Assembly: GCA_001940845.1 (NCBI GenBank)
Contig: MSGV01000023.1
Span: forward strand, 62,001-126,000
DNA from: Christensenellaceae bacterium Phil7
Lineage (GTDB): Bacteria; Bacillota; Clostridia; Christensenellales; CAG-138
Length of the DNA: 64,000 nucleotides
Direction of reading: 5' to 3'
The notes beneath the pieces are model-generated. The model made no database searches, had not been told where the DNA came from, and worked only from the letters and a program-made list of their open reading frames with translations. Of the stretch, positions 37,406 through 45,726 are shown in pieces. Every line of letters starts with the position of its first letter. Position 1 is the stretch's first letter. A program made the position numbers and the translations under genes.

Positions 37406-37434
37406 TTGACGTGATGCGCGTGCGATGATAGTAT
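37406..37434 (+). promoter_or_regulatory. Promoter for the PPTase gene
   Basis: TTGACG (37406-37411), a 17-bp spacer and TAGTAT (37429-37434). It overlaps the first ATG of the ORF at 37425, so the gene must start further downstream. Confidence 0.5.
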
Positions 37435-37463
37435 TGTTTAAAAAGAAAAACAGCGTCTTTGGG

Positions 37464-38201
37464 ATGGAAATTAGCTCTATGTGCAAATTGTTCATTGTCG
37501 ATCATACTCAAACTGCCGATGCGGAAATAAAGCATATCATGGATAGCAGCTTTATTTCCGGGGAACGCGCAGAGGAATTGCATATGCTTAGCCGGAATGC
37601 AGATTCAATGCATTTCCGCTCAAGTTTTCTACAGGCCATTTCGGCAGAGCTTATGATAGCTGCGGCAATGCGCAGCGAGGATCTGCCTTATGCTCCCCCT
37701 GAATATTATAGGATGGAGCGTGGAAAACCAATGGCGGACAATAGATTTTTTAGTGTATCGCATACGAAGGGTTATGCCTGCTGCATAATATGCAGTAAGC
37801 CGATAGGGATAGATATGGAGGTCAATAGGTCGGTTAAGCCGGAGATCGCCCGGAAACTGCTTTCGGATGCTGAGCTGGTCAGTTATGCAGCATCAAAGGA
37901 TCGGAATCGCTTTCTGTTGAGACATTGGGTAGCTAAAGAGAGCTATTTGAAGCTTACAGGCGATGGTCTGGCAGGAGGCCTTCGGCATCTGTATTTTGAT
38001 GAGAACAATTCAAGCATTGAAGCCGGCGAAGGCCGCTGCAAGGTGAGGCTGATAAGATTTGATGGCGGCAGATGGCATATGCACTGCAATGATGATGATA
38101 GCTTTGATCTTTTGATTTCCGTTTCTGGGACGGATAATGATCTTATACGAGTTAAATTTTTCAAAGATCTAGCGTCTGTAATGAAATTTCTTGAAAACTA
38201 A
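37464..38201 (+). CDS. 4'-phosphopantetheinyl transferase, Sfp type
   Basis: This enzyme transfers the phosphopantetheine arm of CoA to a serine of acyl, peptidyl or aryl carrier proteins. The Sfp-type signatures are FFSVSHTKGYACC, IGIDMEVNR (Mg-binding G-I-D-x-E) and HWVAKESYLKLTGDGL (W-x-x-K-E). The predicted promoter overlaps the ORF's first ATG, so ATG 37464 or 37479 (MCKLFIVDH, the usual family start) is more likely; about 245 aa. No polyketide or peptide synthase is in the window. The only carrier seen is AcpP (62219-62440), so it may serve fatty-acid synthesis. Confidence 0.88.
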   Translation: MEISSMCKLFIVDHTQTADAEIKHIMDSSFISGERAEELHMLSRNADSMHFRSSFLQAISAELMIAAAMRSEDLPYAPPEYYRMERGKPMADNRFFSVSHTKGYACCIICSKPIGIDMEVNRSVKPEIARKLLSDAELVSYAASKDRNRFLLRHWVAKESYLKLTGDGLAGGLRHLYFDENNSSIEAGEGRCKVRLIRFDGGRWHMHCNDDDSFDLLISVSGTDNDLIRVKFFKDLASVMKFLEN

Positions 38202-38220
38202 GATGCTATTTATGCAGTGT

Positions 38221-38249
38221 TTGACACATTAGGATAATAATGTTATAAT
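38221..38249 (+). promoter_or_regulatory. Perfect-consensus sigma-A promoter for the SGNH-DUF4358-MBOAT genes
   Basis: TTGACA (38221-38226), a 17-bp spacer and TATAAT (38244-38249). The leader of about 90 nt contains a 7-bp hairpin GGAACTG/CAGTTCC (38290-38312). Confidence 0.85.
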
Positions 38250-38344
38250 GCGACTGGATATGAGCTGGAAGGTCGTATCGAAAGAAGAGGGAACTGTATT
38301 AGCGGCAGTTCCGAAAATACAGGTGTAAATGAGGTACAGACGAA

Positions 38345-39313
38345 ATGTATAAAAAATTTTGGCGAATACTTCTATTGATTTTGACAATAGCTGCTGCGCT
38401 GCTTATTGCGGGCTGCAAACACAATCATGAAGATGACGAAACGCCGAATCCAACCGAGATTTCAACAGCTATTGGCAGCATGGGGTCAAATTTACCCGTG
38501 GCAACCCCGCATATAACGAAAACGGAGGAGCCAAGTTTGGAACCAACCGGGTCATTTGAACCAAATACGGATAATGCTGAATATTCCGGCTATATCTATA
38601 TCGAAGATAATGGAGTCCCTGCACGAGATACGATGCCGACCGATCTGAATGGATTGTCTGAAGGTGAATGTGAAGCCTGGTTTTCTGATTGCGTATTCAT
38701 TGGGGATTCGATTATGCTCGGCTGGAAGAATTATAATTCGCTGATGCTCCAGAAGGACGGCACTTTTTTCGGTAATACAAGGTTTTTCTGCGAGGGAAGC
38801 TATGGGTTTGGACATGCGCTTGAGCCGGTTACCGATGATAGCCTCCATCCGATGTACGGCGGTCAAAAGTGTTCTGTTGGAGAAGCTATAAATCTTATGT
38901 CCGCAGAAAAGGCATTCATCTGCTTTGGTCTGAATGATCTGAGCATTTACGGCGTGGACGGCACTCTTACAAACTGTGAAGAACTCATAATGAGGATCTA
39001 TGATGAGGCTCCATGGGTTGATCTGTATTTCATAAGCGCTATGTATATGTATAAGGGCAGTGAACGTAACATCCTTAATAATTCAAATATTATGAAGCTG
39101 AATCAGGGGATAGCGAAAATATGCGATAAGTATGATATAACGTTCGTAAACATTGCAAGCAATCTGATCGATGAAAATGGTTATGTGCCCGATAAATTCA
39201 GCAGCGATCAATATGTACATCAGACTTATGCTGCTTATGATGTCTGGGCTGCGGTGCTCAGGAGCACTGCATCAAGGGCTATCGTTGGCATTCCTGATCC
39301 CAAATTTAAGTAA
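38345..39313 (+). CDS. SGNH/GDSL-type esterase lipoprotein
   Basis: This is an exported lipoprotein with lipobox LLIAGC, a Thr/Pro/Glu-rich linker (about 25-95), then an SGNH hydrolase domain. Catalytic blocks are FIGDSIMLG (nucleophile Ser), the Gly-containing turn at FFCEGSYGF, FGLNDLSIYG (Asn) and, near the end, SSDQYVHQTY (D-x-x-H). Such domains remove or transfer acetyl groups on carbohydrates. It starts 9 nt after GAGGT. Together with the downstream DUF4358 and MBOAT genes it looks like a module for O-acylating or de-acylating an envelope glycan; the target is not known. Confidence 0.85.
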   Translation: MYKKFWRILLLILTIAAALLIAGCKHNHEDDETPNPTEISTAIGSMGSNLPVATPHITKTEEPSLEPTGSFEPNTDNAEYSGYIYIEDNGVPARDTMPTDLNGLSEGECEAWFSDCVFIGDSIMLGWKNYNSLMLQKDGTFFGNTRFFCEGSYGFGHALEPVTDDSLHPMYGGQKCSVGEAINLMSAEKAFICFGLNDLSIYGVDGTLTNCEELIMRIYDEAPWVDLYFISAMYMYKGSERNILNNSNIMKLNQGIAKICDKYDITFVNIASNLIDENGYVPDKFSSDQYVHQTYAAYDVWAAVLRSTASRAIVGIPDPKFK

Positions 39314-39365
39314 GATTAATATAGAGCAGTGAATGAATTGCAGTGATAGAAAGGAGAATGAATGT

Positions 39366-39839
39366 ATGAAAAAGATTTTTGCGATCACTTTGGTGATAGT
39401 ATCCGCCCTATGCAGCATTTTGGGCTGCACAGGAGGCTCTGCGGTTAAGGATGCCGATGTTAACGAGGTATATAACAAACTCATTGCATCAGGCGATTTT
39501 GGCCAGATGATCCCGGTCAGCGAACGCGATATGTTTGAGATTTATGGGATAAAGCTTGAAAATGTGAAACAATCGGCCTTTTATATGTCCGAGAATTCAT
39601 CCATAAATGCGGATGAGATTGCCATATTTGAGGTAAGCGATCCGGAGTATCTTGAGACCTTGTACAACATACTTTGCACCCGCATCAGCAACCAGATCAA
39701 CCTTGCTAAGACCTATAGCCAGGATCAGGCAAGCAAGCTTGAAAAAACCGAGGTTAAGAAGGTTGGTAATTATTGCTACTATGTTGTAAGCGATAACTAT
39801 AATGCTCATATGCAGATAATGAAGGATAACATAGGCTGA
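39366..39839 (+). CDS. DUF4358 domain lipoprotein
   Basis: A 157-aa lipoprotein: basic start MKKIF, hydrophobic segment, lipobox SILGC, then a compact domain of the DUF4358 type (SERDMFEIYGIKLENVKQSAFYMS, INADEIAIFEV, YYVVSDN). DUF4358 proteins are frequently encoded beside MBOAT acyltransferases in Clostridia; their role is unknown. The ORF opens at 39333 but AAAGGAG before ATG 39366 and the signal sequence decide the start. Its stop overlaps the MBOAT ATG by one base (TGATG), so translation is coupled. Confidence 0.8.
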   Translation: MKKIFAITLVIVSALCSILGCTGGSAVKDADVNEVYNKLIASGDFGQMIPVSERDMFEIYGIKLENVKQSAFYMSENSSINADEIAIFEVSDPEYLETLYNILCTRISNQINLAKTYSQDQASKLEKTEVKKVGNYCYYVVSDNYNAHMQIMKDNIG

Positions 39840-41242
39840 TGGTTTTTTCGACACTGCTCTTCATCTTTATATACCTTGTAGTGGTGTTGGGATTATACTA
39901 CCTGATACCAAACAGGCAGTATCGCAATATAGTTCTATGCGTATGCAGCATCTTTTTCTATGGCTGGGGCGAACCGGTCTATGTGCTTTTGATGCTGTTT
40001 TCAATTGCTTTGAATTATGTTTTCGGAAGGATGATCGAAAGCGATCGAGCGAATCAGCGGAAGTGCAGGCGGGTTCTTACTGCTGCGGTAGTTATCAATC
40101 TGCTGCTGCTTGGAGTATTCAAGTATACGGGCTTTGTAGTTACAACTCTTCAGAGCATTTTTCCGTTTCTGCGGAGCTTTGCTGCACCGGTAATTCCTTT
40201 GCCGATCGGAATTTCGTTCTATACCTTCCAAGCAATGAGCTATGTCATCGATGTTTATCGCTGCGATGCTCACGCTCAGAAAAATCCATTGTACTTCGGA
40301 GCATATATATCGCTCTTTCCGCAGCTGATAGCTGGACCGATAGTTCGATATAAGGATATTGCCGATGCGCTGACCGACAGGCATGAAAATATTGCTCAGT
40401 TTTCATCGGGCATTAAGCTGTTTGCAGTTGGTCTTGCAAAAAAGGTGCTGATTGCAAATCAGATGGCAGAATTATGGAAGGTTTTGAGCAACGGAGCTGC
40501 AAGTAATGGCGTTATAGGATCGTGGATTGGAATCATAGCATATTCATTTCAGATATATTTTGATTTCTGCGGTTATTCCGAAATGGCCATCGGTCTTGGA
40601 AGAATGTTCGGCTTTGAATTCCTGAAAAACTTTGATTATCCGTACATCTCGAAGAGTGCAACCGAATTCTGGCGCAGGTGGCATATATCGCTGGGAACAT
40701 GGTTTCGCGAATATGTCTATATCCCGCTTGGCGGAAATAGAAAGGGTAAACCAAGGCAGCTATTAAACCTCCTGATCGTTTGGATGCTGACCGGCTTGTG
40801 GCATGGAGCTTCCTGGAACTTTGTAATTTGGGGGCTATATTATGGTGTGCTGCTCTGTATTGAGAAGTTTTTCTTGCTCAATCGACTGAAAAAGCTGCCG
40901 AAATGGATTCAGCATACCTACGGTTTCCTAGTTGCAGTACTGGGTTGGATACCATTTTATTTTACCGATATGAGGGCGATGGGTGCATTCATAGCATCCC
41001 TCTTCACGGGAGGAGGTCTTCTGATCTCGCATGATGCACTCGTCTATTGCATTGCATATTTGCCAGTACTTATAATCGCTGCAATAGCATCAACGCCATT
41101 GGTGAAGAATATCTATGCTAGATTTGAAGCTAAATCATGGCGGAATTGGGCAGATATTGGGCTTGTGCTGCTCGCATTGCTTCTCAGCACCGCTTCCTTA
41201 GTAGCGGGAGGTTACAATCCATTCATCTATTTCCAATTTTGA
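39839..41242 (+). CDS. MBOAT family O-acyltransferase (AlgI/DltB-like)
   Basis: This polytopic membrane protein (467 aa, about ten hydrophobic segments) transfers acyl groups across the membrane to an extracellular glycan or polymer. Family blocks are PLPIGISFYTFQAMSYVIDVYR, LFPQLIAGPIVRY, SFQIYFDFCGYSEMAIGLGRMFG, FWRRWHISLGTWFREYVYIPLGGNR and the catalytic His in LTGLWHGASWNFVIWGLYYG. No dltA or dltC is nearby, so the AlgI/PatA-like polysaccharide O-acetyltransferase sense is likelier than D-alanylation. It ends the operon, before a strong terminator. Confidence 0.92.
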   Translation: MVFSTLLFIFIYLVVVLGLYYLIPNRQYRNIVLCVCSIFFYGWGEPVYVLLMLFSIALNYVFGRMIESDRANQRKCRRVLTAAVVINLLLLGVFKYTGFVVTTLQSIFPFLRSFAAPVIPLPIGISFYTFQAMSYVIDVYRCDAHAQKNPLYFGAYISLFPQLIAGPIVRYKDIADALTDRHENIAQFSSGIKLFAVGLAKKVLIANQMAELWKVLSNGAASNGVIGSWIGIIAYSFQIYFDFCGYSEMAIGLGRMFGFEFLKNFDYPYISKSATEFWRRWHISLGTWFREYVYIPLGGNRKGKPRQLLNLLIVWMLTGLWHGASWNFVIWGLYYGVLLCIEKFFLLNRLKKLPKWIQHTYGFLVAVLGWIPFYFTDMRAMGAFIASLFTGGGLLISHDALVYCIAYLPVLIIAAIASTPLVKNIYARFEAKSWRNWADIGLVLLALLLSTASLVAGGYNPFIYFQF

Positions 41243-41274
41243 TTTGTTCCATAATCGATGCGATAAAAATGTGG

Positions 41275-41307
41275 GGGTGCTCCGAATAAAGAGCATCCCG
41301 TTTTTTG
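41275..41307 (+). terminator. Intrinsic terminator after the MBOAT gene
   Basis: A 9-bp stem (GGGGTGCTC/GAGCATCCC, one G-U pair) followed directly by GTTTTTTG. Confidence 0.85.
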
Positions 41308-41325
41308 CAAATGGCATAAGAAAAT

Positions 41326-41742
41326 CTAAATGATGTATTTTCTTAGAAAGTCTGGCATAGCGCCGCAGATTCCTTCGCTGCTGACAGATATCACGAGATC
41401 AACATGAAGCGCTTCGCTGAAGCGTGCAAAAAATAAGAACATATCATCGAGCTCTGCAAGAGGATGATGGACAAGCTTCATAAAGCTATTTATATATATT
41501 GCCTGCAGATCAAAATCCTGTGAAGCTATTCCGGATATGAAACCGCTGAACATCTTTGGACCATCAATGAGATATTCAGCAGCATTGATAAAGCGAATGT
41601 TTCTATCTAGCTCATACATATGATCGCAGTCTTTATCTATGAAAACGCAGTGGCCTGGATAGGCTGCACTTTGAGCGTTGGCAAGAGTAATAAGCCTTGC
41701 CGATTTACCAGTACCCCTTTTGCCGTATAATACTTTTATCAA
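41326..41742 (-). CDS. Small P-loop NTPase-like protein conserved in Clostridia
   Basis: A 138-aa soluble protein that begins MIKVLYGKRGTGKSARL, a Walker A motif. CVFIDKDCDHMYELDRNIRFINAAEY follows, then DLQAIYINSFMKLV as a possible Walker B strand. The length and layout match a family widespread in Clostridia that databases sometimes label PilT-like, without evidence for a role in motility. No partner gene is adjacent; it is convergent with the MBOAT operon and divergent from the DUF885 gene. Confidence 0.7.
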   Translation of the reverse strand: MIKVLYGKRGTGKSARLITLANAQSAAYPGHCVFIDKDCDHMYELDRNIRFINAAEYLIDGPKMFSGFISGIASQDFDLQAIYINSFMKLVHHPLAELDDMFLFFARFSEALHVDLVISVSSEGICGAMPDFLRKYII

Positions 41743-41877
41743 CCTGCAGTTCCTCCCATGTCAATTAAAAATTACGAGTATATTTTAGCATAAATGCGGT
41801 ATTTTTGCAACAGAATTCCTCATTTGAAACCAAAAACAAACAAATCACATGGAAATATCGATAAAAAATGAAAAGTC

Positions 41878-41906
41878 TTGCATAATAATCTAAAGTCAAG
41901 TATAAT
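41878..41906 (+). promoter_or_regulatory. Sigma-A-type promoter for the DUF885 lipoprotein gene
   Basis: TTGCAT (41878-41883), a 17-bp spacer and TATAAT (41901-41906), with AGGAG between it and the ATG. Confidence 0.7.
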
Positions 41907-41937
41907 TGGGTTATACCAAATAAGTTAGGAGAAAAAG

Positions 41938-43755
41938 ATGAAGAGACTTTTTGCGATGCTGCTTGCATTGATCGTGACGCTTAGCGTTGCTGCCTGCAGG
42001 CATACTTCACCAGATGATCCGACCAAAGCGCCGGAGCCAACACCGATACCCGGTTCTATGAATACGGAGTCACCGAGTGCAGAACCGACTCAGTCCGCGA
42101 GTGCTGCTGATATAGAATTCGCGGAAATGGATAAAAAGCTTTTTGTAAGCAGCGTCATTCGAGACGGACTTACATATCATCAGTATGTGAAGGATCCGGC
42201 ATCCTTCGGTATTGATGAGGCCGAGGTTGAACGCGGCTGGGGAGATGAAAGCTATGCCGCATATCTCAATGGCGTTGATGAGGATAAAAAGCTTTTGAAT
42301 GATCTGAACTCGATCGATTATGCATCGCTTTCGGATTACAATAAGCTTGCGTATGATAACATAAAGCTTATTCTTGAACAATCATTGCAGATGGGAGATA
42401 CTTATTATTATGAAGAACCATTGCTTCCGCTCAATGGTATTCATAGCATGCTTCCTCTCATGCTAACTCTGTATGAGATCAATGGTAAGCAGGATGTTGA
42501 TAACTACCTGACCTTGCTTGAAGATTCTGCAAGATATCTTGGACAGATAGAACAATTCGAAATTGAAAAGGCGAATAAGGGTCTGTTTATGACCGAAAAT
42601 GCGCTGGATCAGGTGCTCGAAACCTGCAATAAGTACGTCAAAGAGGGGAAGAATTTTTTCCTGATAGAATTTTTCGAGAAAACAATCGGTGAGAATGAGC
42701 TTGGCATCAGCAATGAGGATAAGCAGGCCTATCTCAGCCGTAACGAAAAATATATCATTGATGAACTGCTGCCGGCTTATGAGAAGTTGGCAAATACCCT
42801 TGACTCCTTGCGTAGCAAATGTATGGAGTTTTCGGGTGCAGTGAATCGAGGAGAGGATGCACTCAAATGGTATAAGTATGATGTTCAGCAAAGCGGAGCC
42901 TGCTTCTATGATATCAGCGAGATCGAAAAGCGGCTTAAGAATCTGTGCGAATCCACATATGTTGATATGATAGGCATCATGCAGAACAATCCGAACATAT
43001 ATAATCATTATTTTGACAGCATAACATCCGGCAATGCGGAAAGCGATGTGGAATATCTCGAATCCTTGATAACCGATATATATCCTTCTCTTCAGGAGCA
43101 GGAGATAGATTTTCTGACGGTACCTGAAGCTGTTGCAGATGATTTCAGCCCTGCTGCATATCTGATTTCGGCATTCGATGATCCATCAAGGAACGTTGTT
43201 ATGTTTAATCCTTCTGCGGATACATCGACGCTTTTATTCACTCTTGCCCATGAGTGCTTCCCGGGGCATCTTTACCAGACTCAGTATTTCCGCCAGCTGG
43301 AGGGGCTTTCCCTCAGCCAGCAGCTTATCGCTCCAACGGGCTATACAGAGGGCTGGGCGGTATTCTCGGAGGTATTTATTGCGGATTACGCATCTGATTA
43401 TGATGCAAAGACCTGTAAAGTAAAGCAGCTTGAGAGCACCCTTTTCAACGTTCTGATACCGGCTTATGTCAGCCTGAAGATCAATATGGATGGCTGGACA
43501 GACGATCAGGTAGGAGCGTACCTGGATACCTATAGCATCAATCAGGATGGTTATAGGGATGTTTTATACGAGTATGCGGTGGATATGCCAACATATTTCT
43601 TCAACTATGCGCTGGGTTATATGAATACCAAGCTGATCTATGACGGAGTTAATCCAAATGGAAATGCGGAAAACCTGGAATTCTTCACGGAATATCTTAA
43701 TTATGGTCCGTGCGCATTCAATATTTTGTTTGATAAGTTCAATATAAGTTTCTGA
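41938..43755 (+). CDS. DUF885 family metallopeptidase-like lipoprotein
   Basis: A 605-aa exported protein: signal MKRLFAMLLALIVTLSVAAC with lipobox VAAC, a Pro/Thr-rich linker, then a long helical DUF885 domain. The zinc-site motif is TLAHECFPGHLYQTQY (H-E-x-x-P-G-H), with TGYTEGWAVFSE about 40 residues later supplying the third ligand Glu. The family is related to M3/M32-like carboxypeptidases and thought to cleave peptides. The substrate is unknown. It stands alone, with its own promoter and a hairpin after it. Confidence 0.88.
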   Translation: MKRLFAMLLALIVTLSVAACRHTSPDDPTKAPEPTPIPGSMNTESPSAEPTQSASAADIEFAEMDKKLFVSSVIRDGLTYHQYVKDPASFGIDEAEVERGWGDESYAAYLNGVDEDKKLLNDLNSIDYASLSDYNKLAYDNIKLILEQSLQMGDTYYYEEPLLPLNGIHSMLPLMLTLYEINGKQDVDNYLTLLEDSARYLGQIEQFEIEKANKGLFMTENALDQVLETCNKYVKEGKNFFLIEFFEKTIGENELGISNEDKQAYLSRNEKYIIDELLPAYEKLANTLDSLRSKCMEFSGAVNRGEDALKWYKYDVQQSGACFYDISEIEKRLKNLCESTYVDMIGIMQNNPNIYNHYFDSITSGNAESDVEYLESLITDIYPSLQEQEIDFLTVPEAVADDFSPAAYLISAFDDPSRNVVMFNPSADTSTLLFTLAHECFPGHLYQTQYFRQLEGLSLSQQLIAPTGYTEGWAVFSEVFIADYASDYDAKTCKVKQLESTLFNVLIPAYVSLKINMDGWTDDQVGAYLDTYSINQDGYRDVLYEYAVDMPTYFFNYALGYMNTKLIYDGVNPNGNAENLEFFTEYLNYGPCAFNILFDKFNISF

Positions 43756-43762
43756 GGATTGT

Positions 43763-43788
43763 TGCCGGAGCAGTTTCCTGCTCCGGCA
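43763..43788 (+). terminator. Hairpin after the DUF885 gene
   Basis: A perfect 10-bp stem TGCCGGAGCA/TGCTCCGGCA with a 6-nt loop, 7 nt after the stop. No U-tract directly follows. Confidence 0.6.
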
Positions 43789-43805
43789 TATATGAAGTTT
43801 GTTTA

Positions 43806-45251
43806 ATGACGTATAAAAACAAGAGGACGACTATGCGATCCGTTAATCAAAAGCGTAAGAGAATAAGCATATATTTCAAGTACTTTTGCGATGAACAGCG
43901 CGAAAGTATCTTGCGCACACTAAAAAGACATATAATAAACCGTGGAGCAACGCTGGCATGCGTATTCTGTGATAGTATCAATGCTCGGGGAGTTGAATTG
44001 GATCGGCTAATGCAGTGCGTGATGTCCGGCGCTGTTGAAGCAATACTTGTGCCGGATCTTTGTATGCTCGGATCGGACAGGCTGTTGGTTGAAAAGAATA
44101 TAGCAATAATCAGGTACATGTGCGTAGAATTATTTATTCTCAACAATGATTTTTCATTCGTGAACTACAGTTTGCTTCGTGCGATAAGGAGCTATAATTC
44201 GCTGGGATCGCAATGGGAAAATGAATATGGAGATCTCTATAAAAAGCCCGTGCATAAGCTTTATGCAGGAAATTTACCCTTTGGTTATTATAGAGGTGAA
44301 AATGGTCAGCCGATAGTTGAGGAAGAGGATGCCGAAATTGTCCGTAAAATATTTGGCATGTGCAGCATGGGCATTGGTGCGAGAGAAATTGCAGAGCGAA
44401 TAGAAGAAGAGGACGGAATAAATATATCTCGAAGTACAGTTCGCTTGATAATTGAGAACAAACGTTATTGCAGCAATGCTCATGGACGAATGGATACTTT
44501 CCAACCATTGGTATCCAATGGATTATGGCTTAGAGCAAACAGTGTTCAGCATAGGCGTTCTTCCAGAGAGAAAATTGGAAGAACCCATTTGCTCGAGTAT
44601 ATAACCGTCGCCGGAAGTCGTATCATTCTGGAGCCAAGTGTTTCGATGATACTTCGTGATTGTGGAAATGCTTACTCATGCTGGCTTACCGAAGGCAGGT
44701 TCGAAGCAAATGCCTGCATAGTAGATACCGCCGTGGTGGATATTGTGTCGCATATGCTGGAAAGTGATGGACAGAAATTGCGTGATGAGGTCAAGTCGTA
44801 TAAGACTGAGCAAAGGGCTGAAATGCTCGAAACTATGAAAGAGCTTGAGCGCAGCGGTTTGATAACCGAAACGGATGCAAAAATTGCTTTGGGTAAATTG
44901 AATATCGAGGAGCTTGCAAAATTTGAATCTCTAAGGCTTCGGATTCGCGAAAACAGGCAGCGTTATGTGCGCGCAAAATTGGATTATCTATTGTTTGGCA
45001 TGGACGATGATGAAATAGACGATTACTTTGATCATATGTTTTTGTTTAAGGATCTCGGCTTGCTGGAAAAACAGTACTATATAGACCTGCTGGTTAGAAA
45101 GGTAATAATCGCAGACAGGAGCATAAAATTGCAATTCATCAACGGAAAGGTTATCCGTAAAAATTTTGAAAGGAGAATCCTTTATAGACAACTTGCTGGC
45201 AGTAAATGTCGGTGGGCGGTTGATATTGATGAAAATTATGGCGAAAATTAA
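43806..45251 (+). CDS. Degenerate large serine recombinase homologue, catalytic residues lost
   Basis: The 481-aa ORF has the plan of a large serine recombinase. Residues about 18-145 align with the resolvase domain, but RISIYFKYFCDEQ replaces the usual Y-x-R-x-S-T-x-x-Q, so the nucleophilic Ser is Phe. The K-L-D-R-L-S-R arginines are replaced by PDLCMLGSD, and the E-R-x-x-I-x-E-R helix is absent. The Recombinase domain is well kept (LPFGYYRGENGQPIVEEEDAEIVRKIF, GIGAREIAERI). The zinc ribbon has lost its first Cys pair (ITVAGSR). A coiled coil lies about 330-390. The frame is intact with no stop or shift. It overlaps recX. A non-recombining, DNA-binding role is inferred. Confidence 0.8.
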   Translation: MTYKNKRTTMRSVNQKRKRISIYFKYFCDEQRESILRTLKRHIINRGATLACVFCDSINARGVELDRLMQCVMSGAVEAILVPDLCMLGSDRLLVEKNIAIIRYMCVELFILNNDFSFVNYSLLRAIRSYNSLGSQWENEYGDLYKKPVHKLYAGNLPFGYYRGENGQPIVEEEDAEIVRKIFGMCSMGIGAREIAERIEEEDGINISRSTVRLIIENKRYCSNAHGRMDTFQPLVSNGLWLRANSVQHRRSSREKIGRTHLLEYITVAGSRIILEPSVSMILRDCGNAYSCWLTEGRFEANACIVDTAVVDIVSHMLESDGQKLRDEVKSYKTEQRAEMLETMKELERSGLITETDAKIALGKLNIEELAKFESLRLRIRENRQRYVRAKLDYLLFGMDDDEIDDYFDHMFLFKDLGLLEKQYYIDLLVRKVIIADRSIKLQFINGKVIRKNFERRILYRQLAGSKCRWAVDIDENYGEN

Positions 45252-45726
45252 AAAAGGAAAATCAGCGTACGATGCTGCGCTCGATTATCTTACTCCAAAG
45301 GACAGGACGCAGAGGGAAATTGAAATATACTTAGATGGAGAGAATTATTCTGAGATTGAAATAATAAATACGGTAGAACGATTGAAGAATAGCGGATTAA
45401 TTGATGATGCACGCTATGCAGAAAATTTTATTGAATCGCGTTTGAATACCAAGCCTGTCAGTAAGCGCAGGCTTATGCAGCAGCTTGAGGAGCATTTTAT
45501 CGGGCAGGATATCGTAGCTGATGCATTGACAAGGATCGACGAGGGGATGGAGTACGATAATGCCAGAAGGGTTGCGGATAAATTCTATCGTCAATTCTCT
45601 AAGTTGGAGGAGGAAGAACGGCTTAAACGTGTGGGTTTAAGACTTAGTGCAAGAGGATATGATTATGATTGCATTAAGCAGATAATCGGCATGCTGCGGG
45701 AGCGGGGAGAATTGGACAATGATTGA
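45229..45726 (+). CDS. recX: Regulatory protein RecX
   Basis: RecX binds RecA filaments and limits recombination and the SOS response. The three-helix repeats are visible: ALDYLTPKDRTQREIEIYL, TVERLKNSGLIDDARYAENFIESRL with the conserved L-I-D-D-x-x-Y-A, and RLMQQLEEHFIGQDIVADAL. From ATG 45229 (MKIMAKIKKG) it is 165 aa, normal for the family. The ORF opens at 45166 but those residues overlap the upstream gene and are not family-like. It overlaps the degenerate recombinase by 23 nt and birA by 8 nt. recA is not in the window. Confidence 0.9.
   Translation: MKIMAKIKKGKSAYDAALDYLTPKDRTQREIEIYLDGENYSEIEIINTVERLKNSGLIDDARYAENFIESRLNTKPVSKRRLMQQLEEHFIGQDIVADALTRIDEGMEYDNARRVADKFYRQFSKLEEEERLKRVGLRLSARGYDYDCIKQIIGMLRERGELDND

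Larger units (their letters stand above)
37154..37463. other. 310-nt divergent control region between lon and the PPTase gene
   Basis: This gap holds promoters for both genes, the lon leader hairpin, and a spaced inverted repeat CACAATATT (37246-37254) / AATATTGTG (37297-37305). No tRNA, other RNA gene or coding frame with a ribosome site was found. No CIRCE or CtsR-type heat-shock site is evident. Confidence 0.5.
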
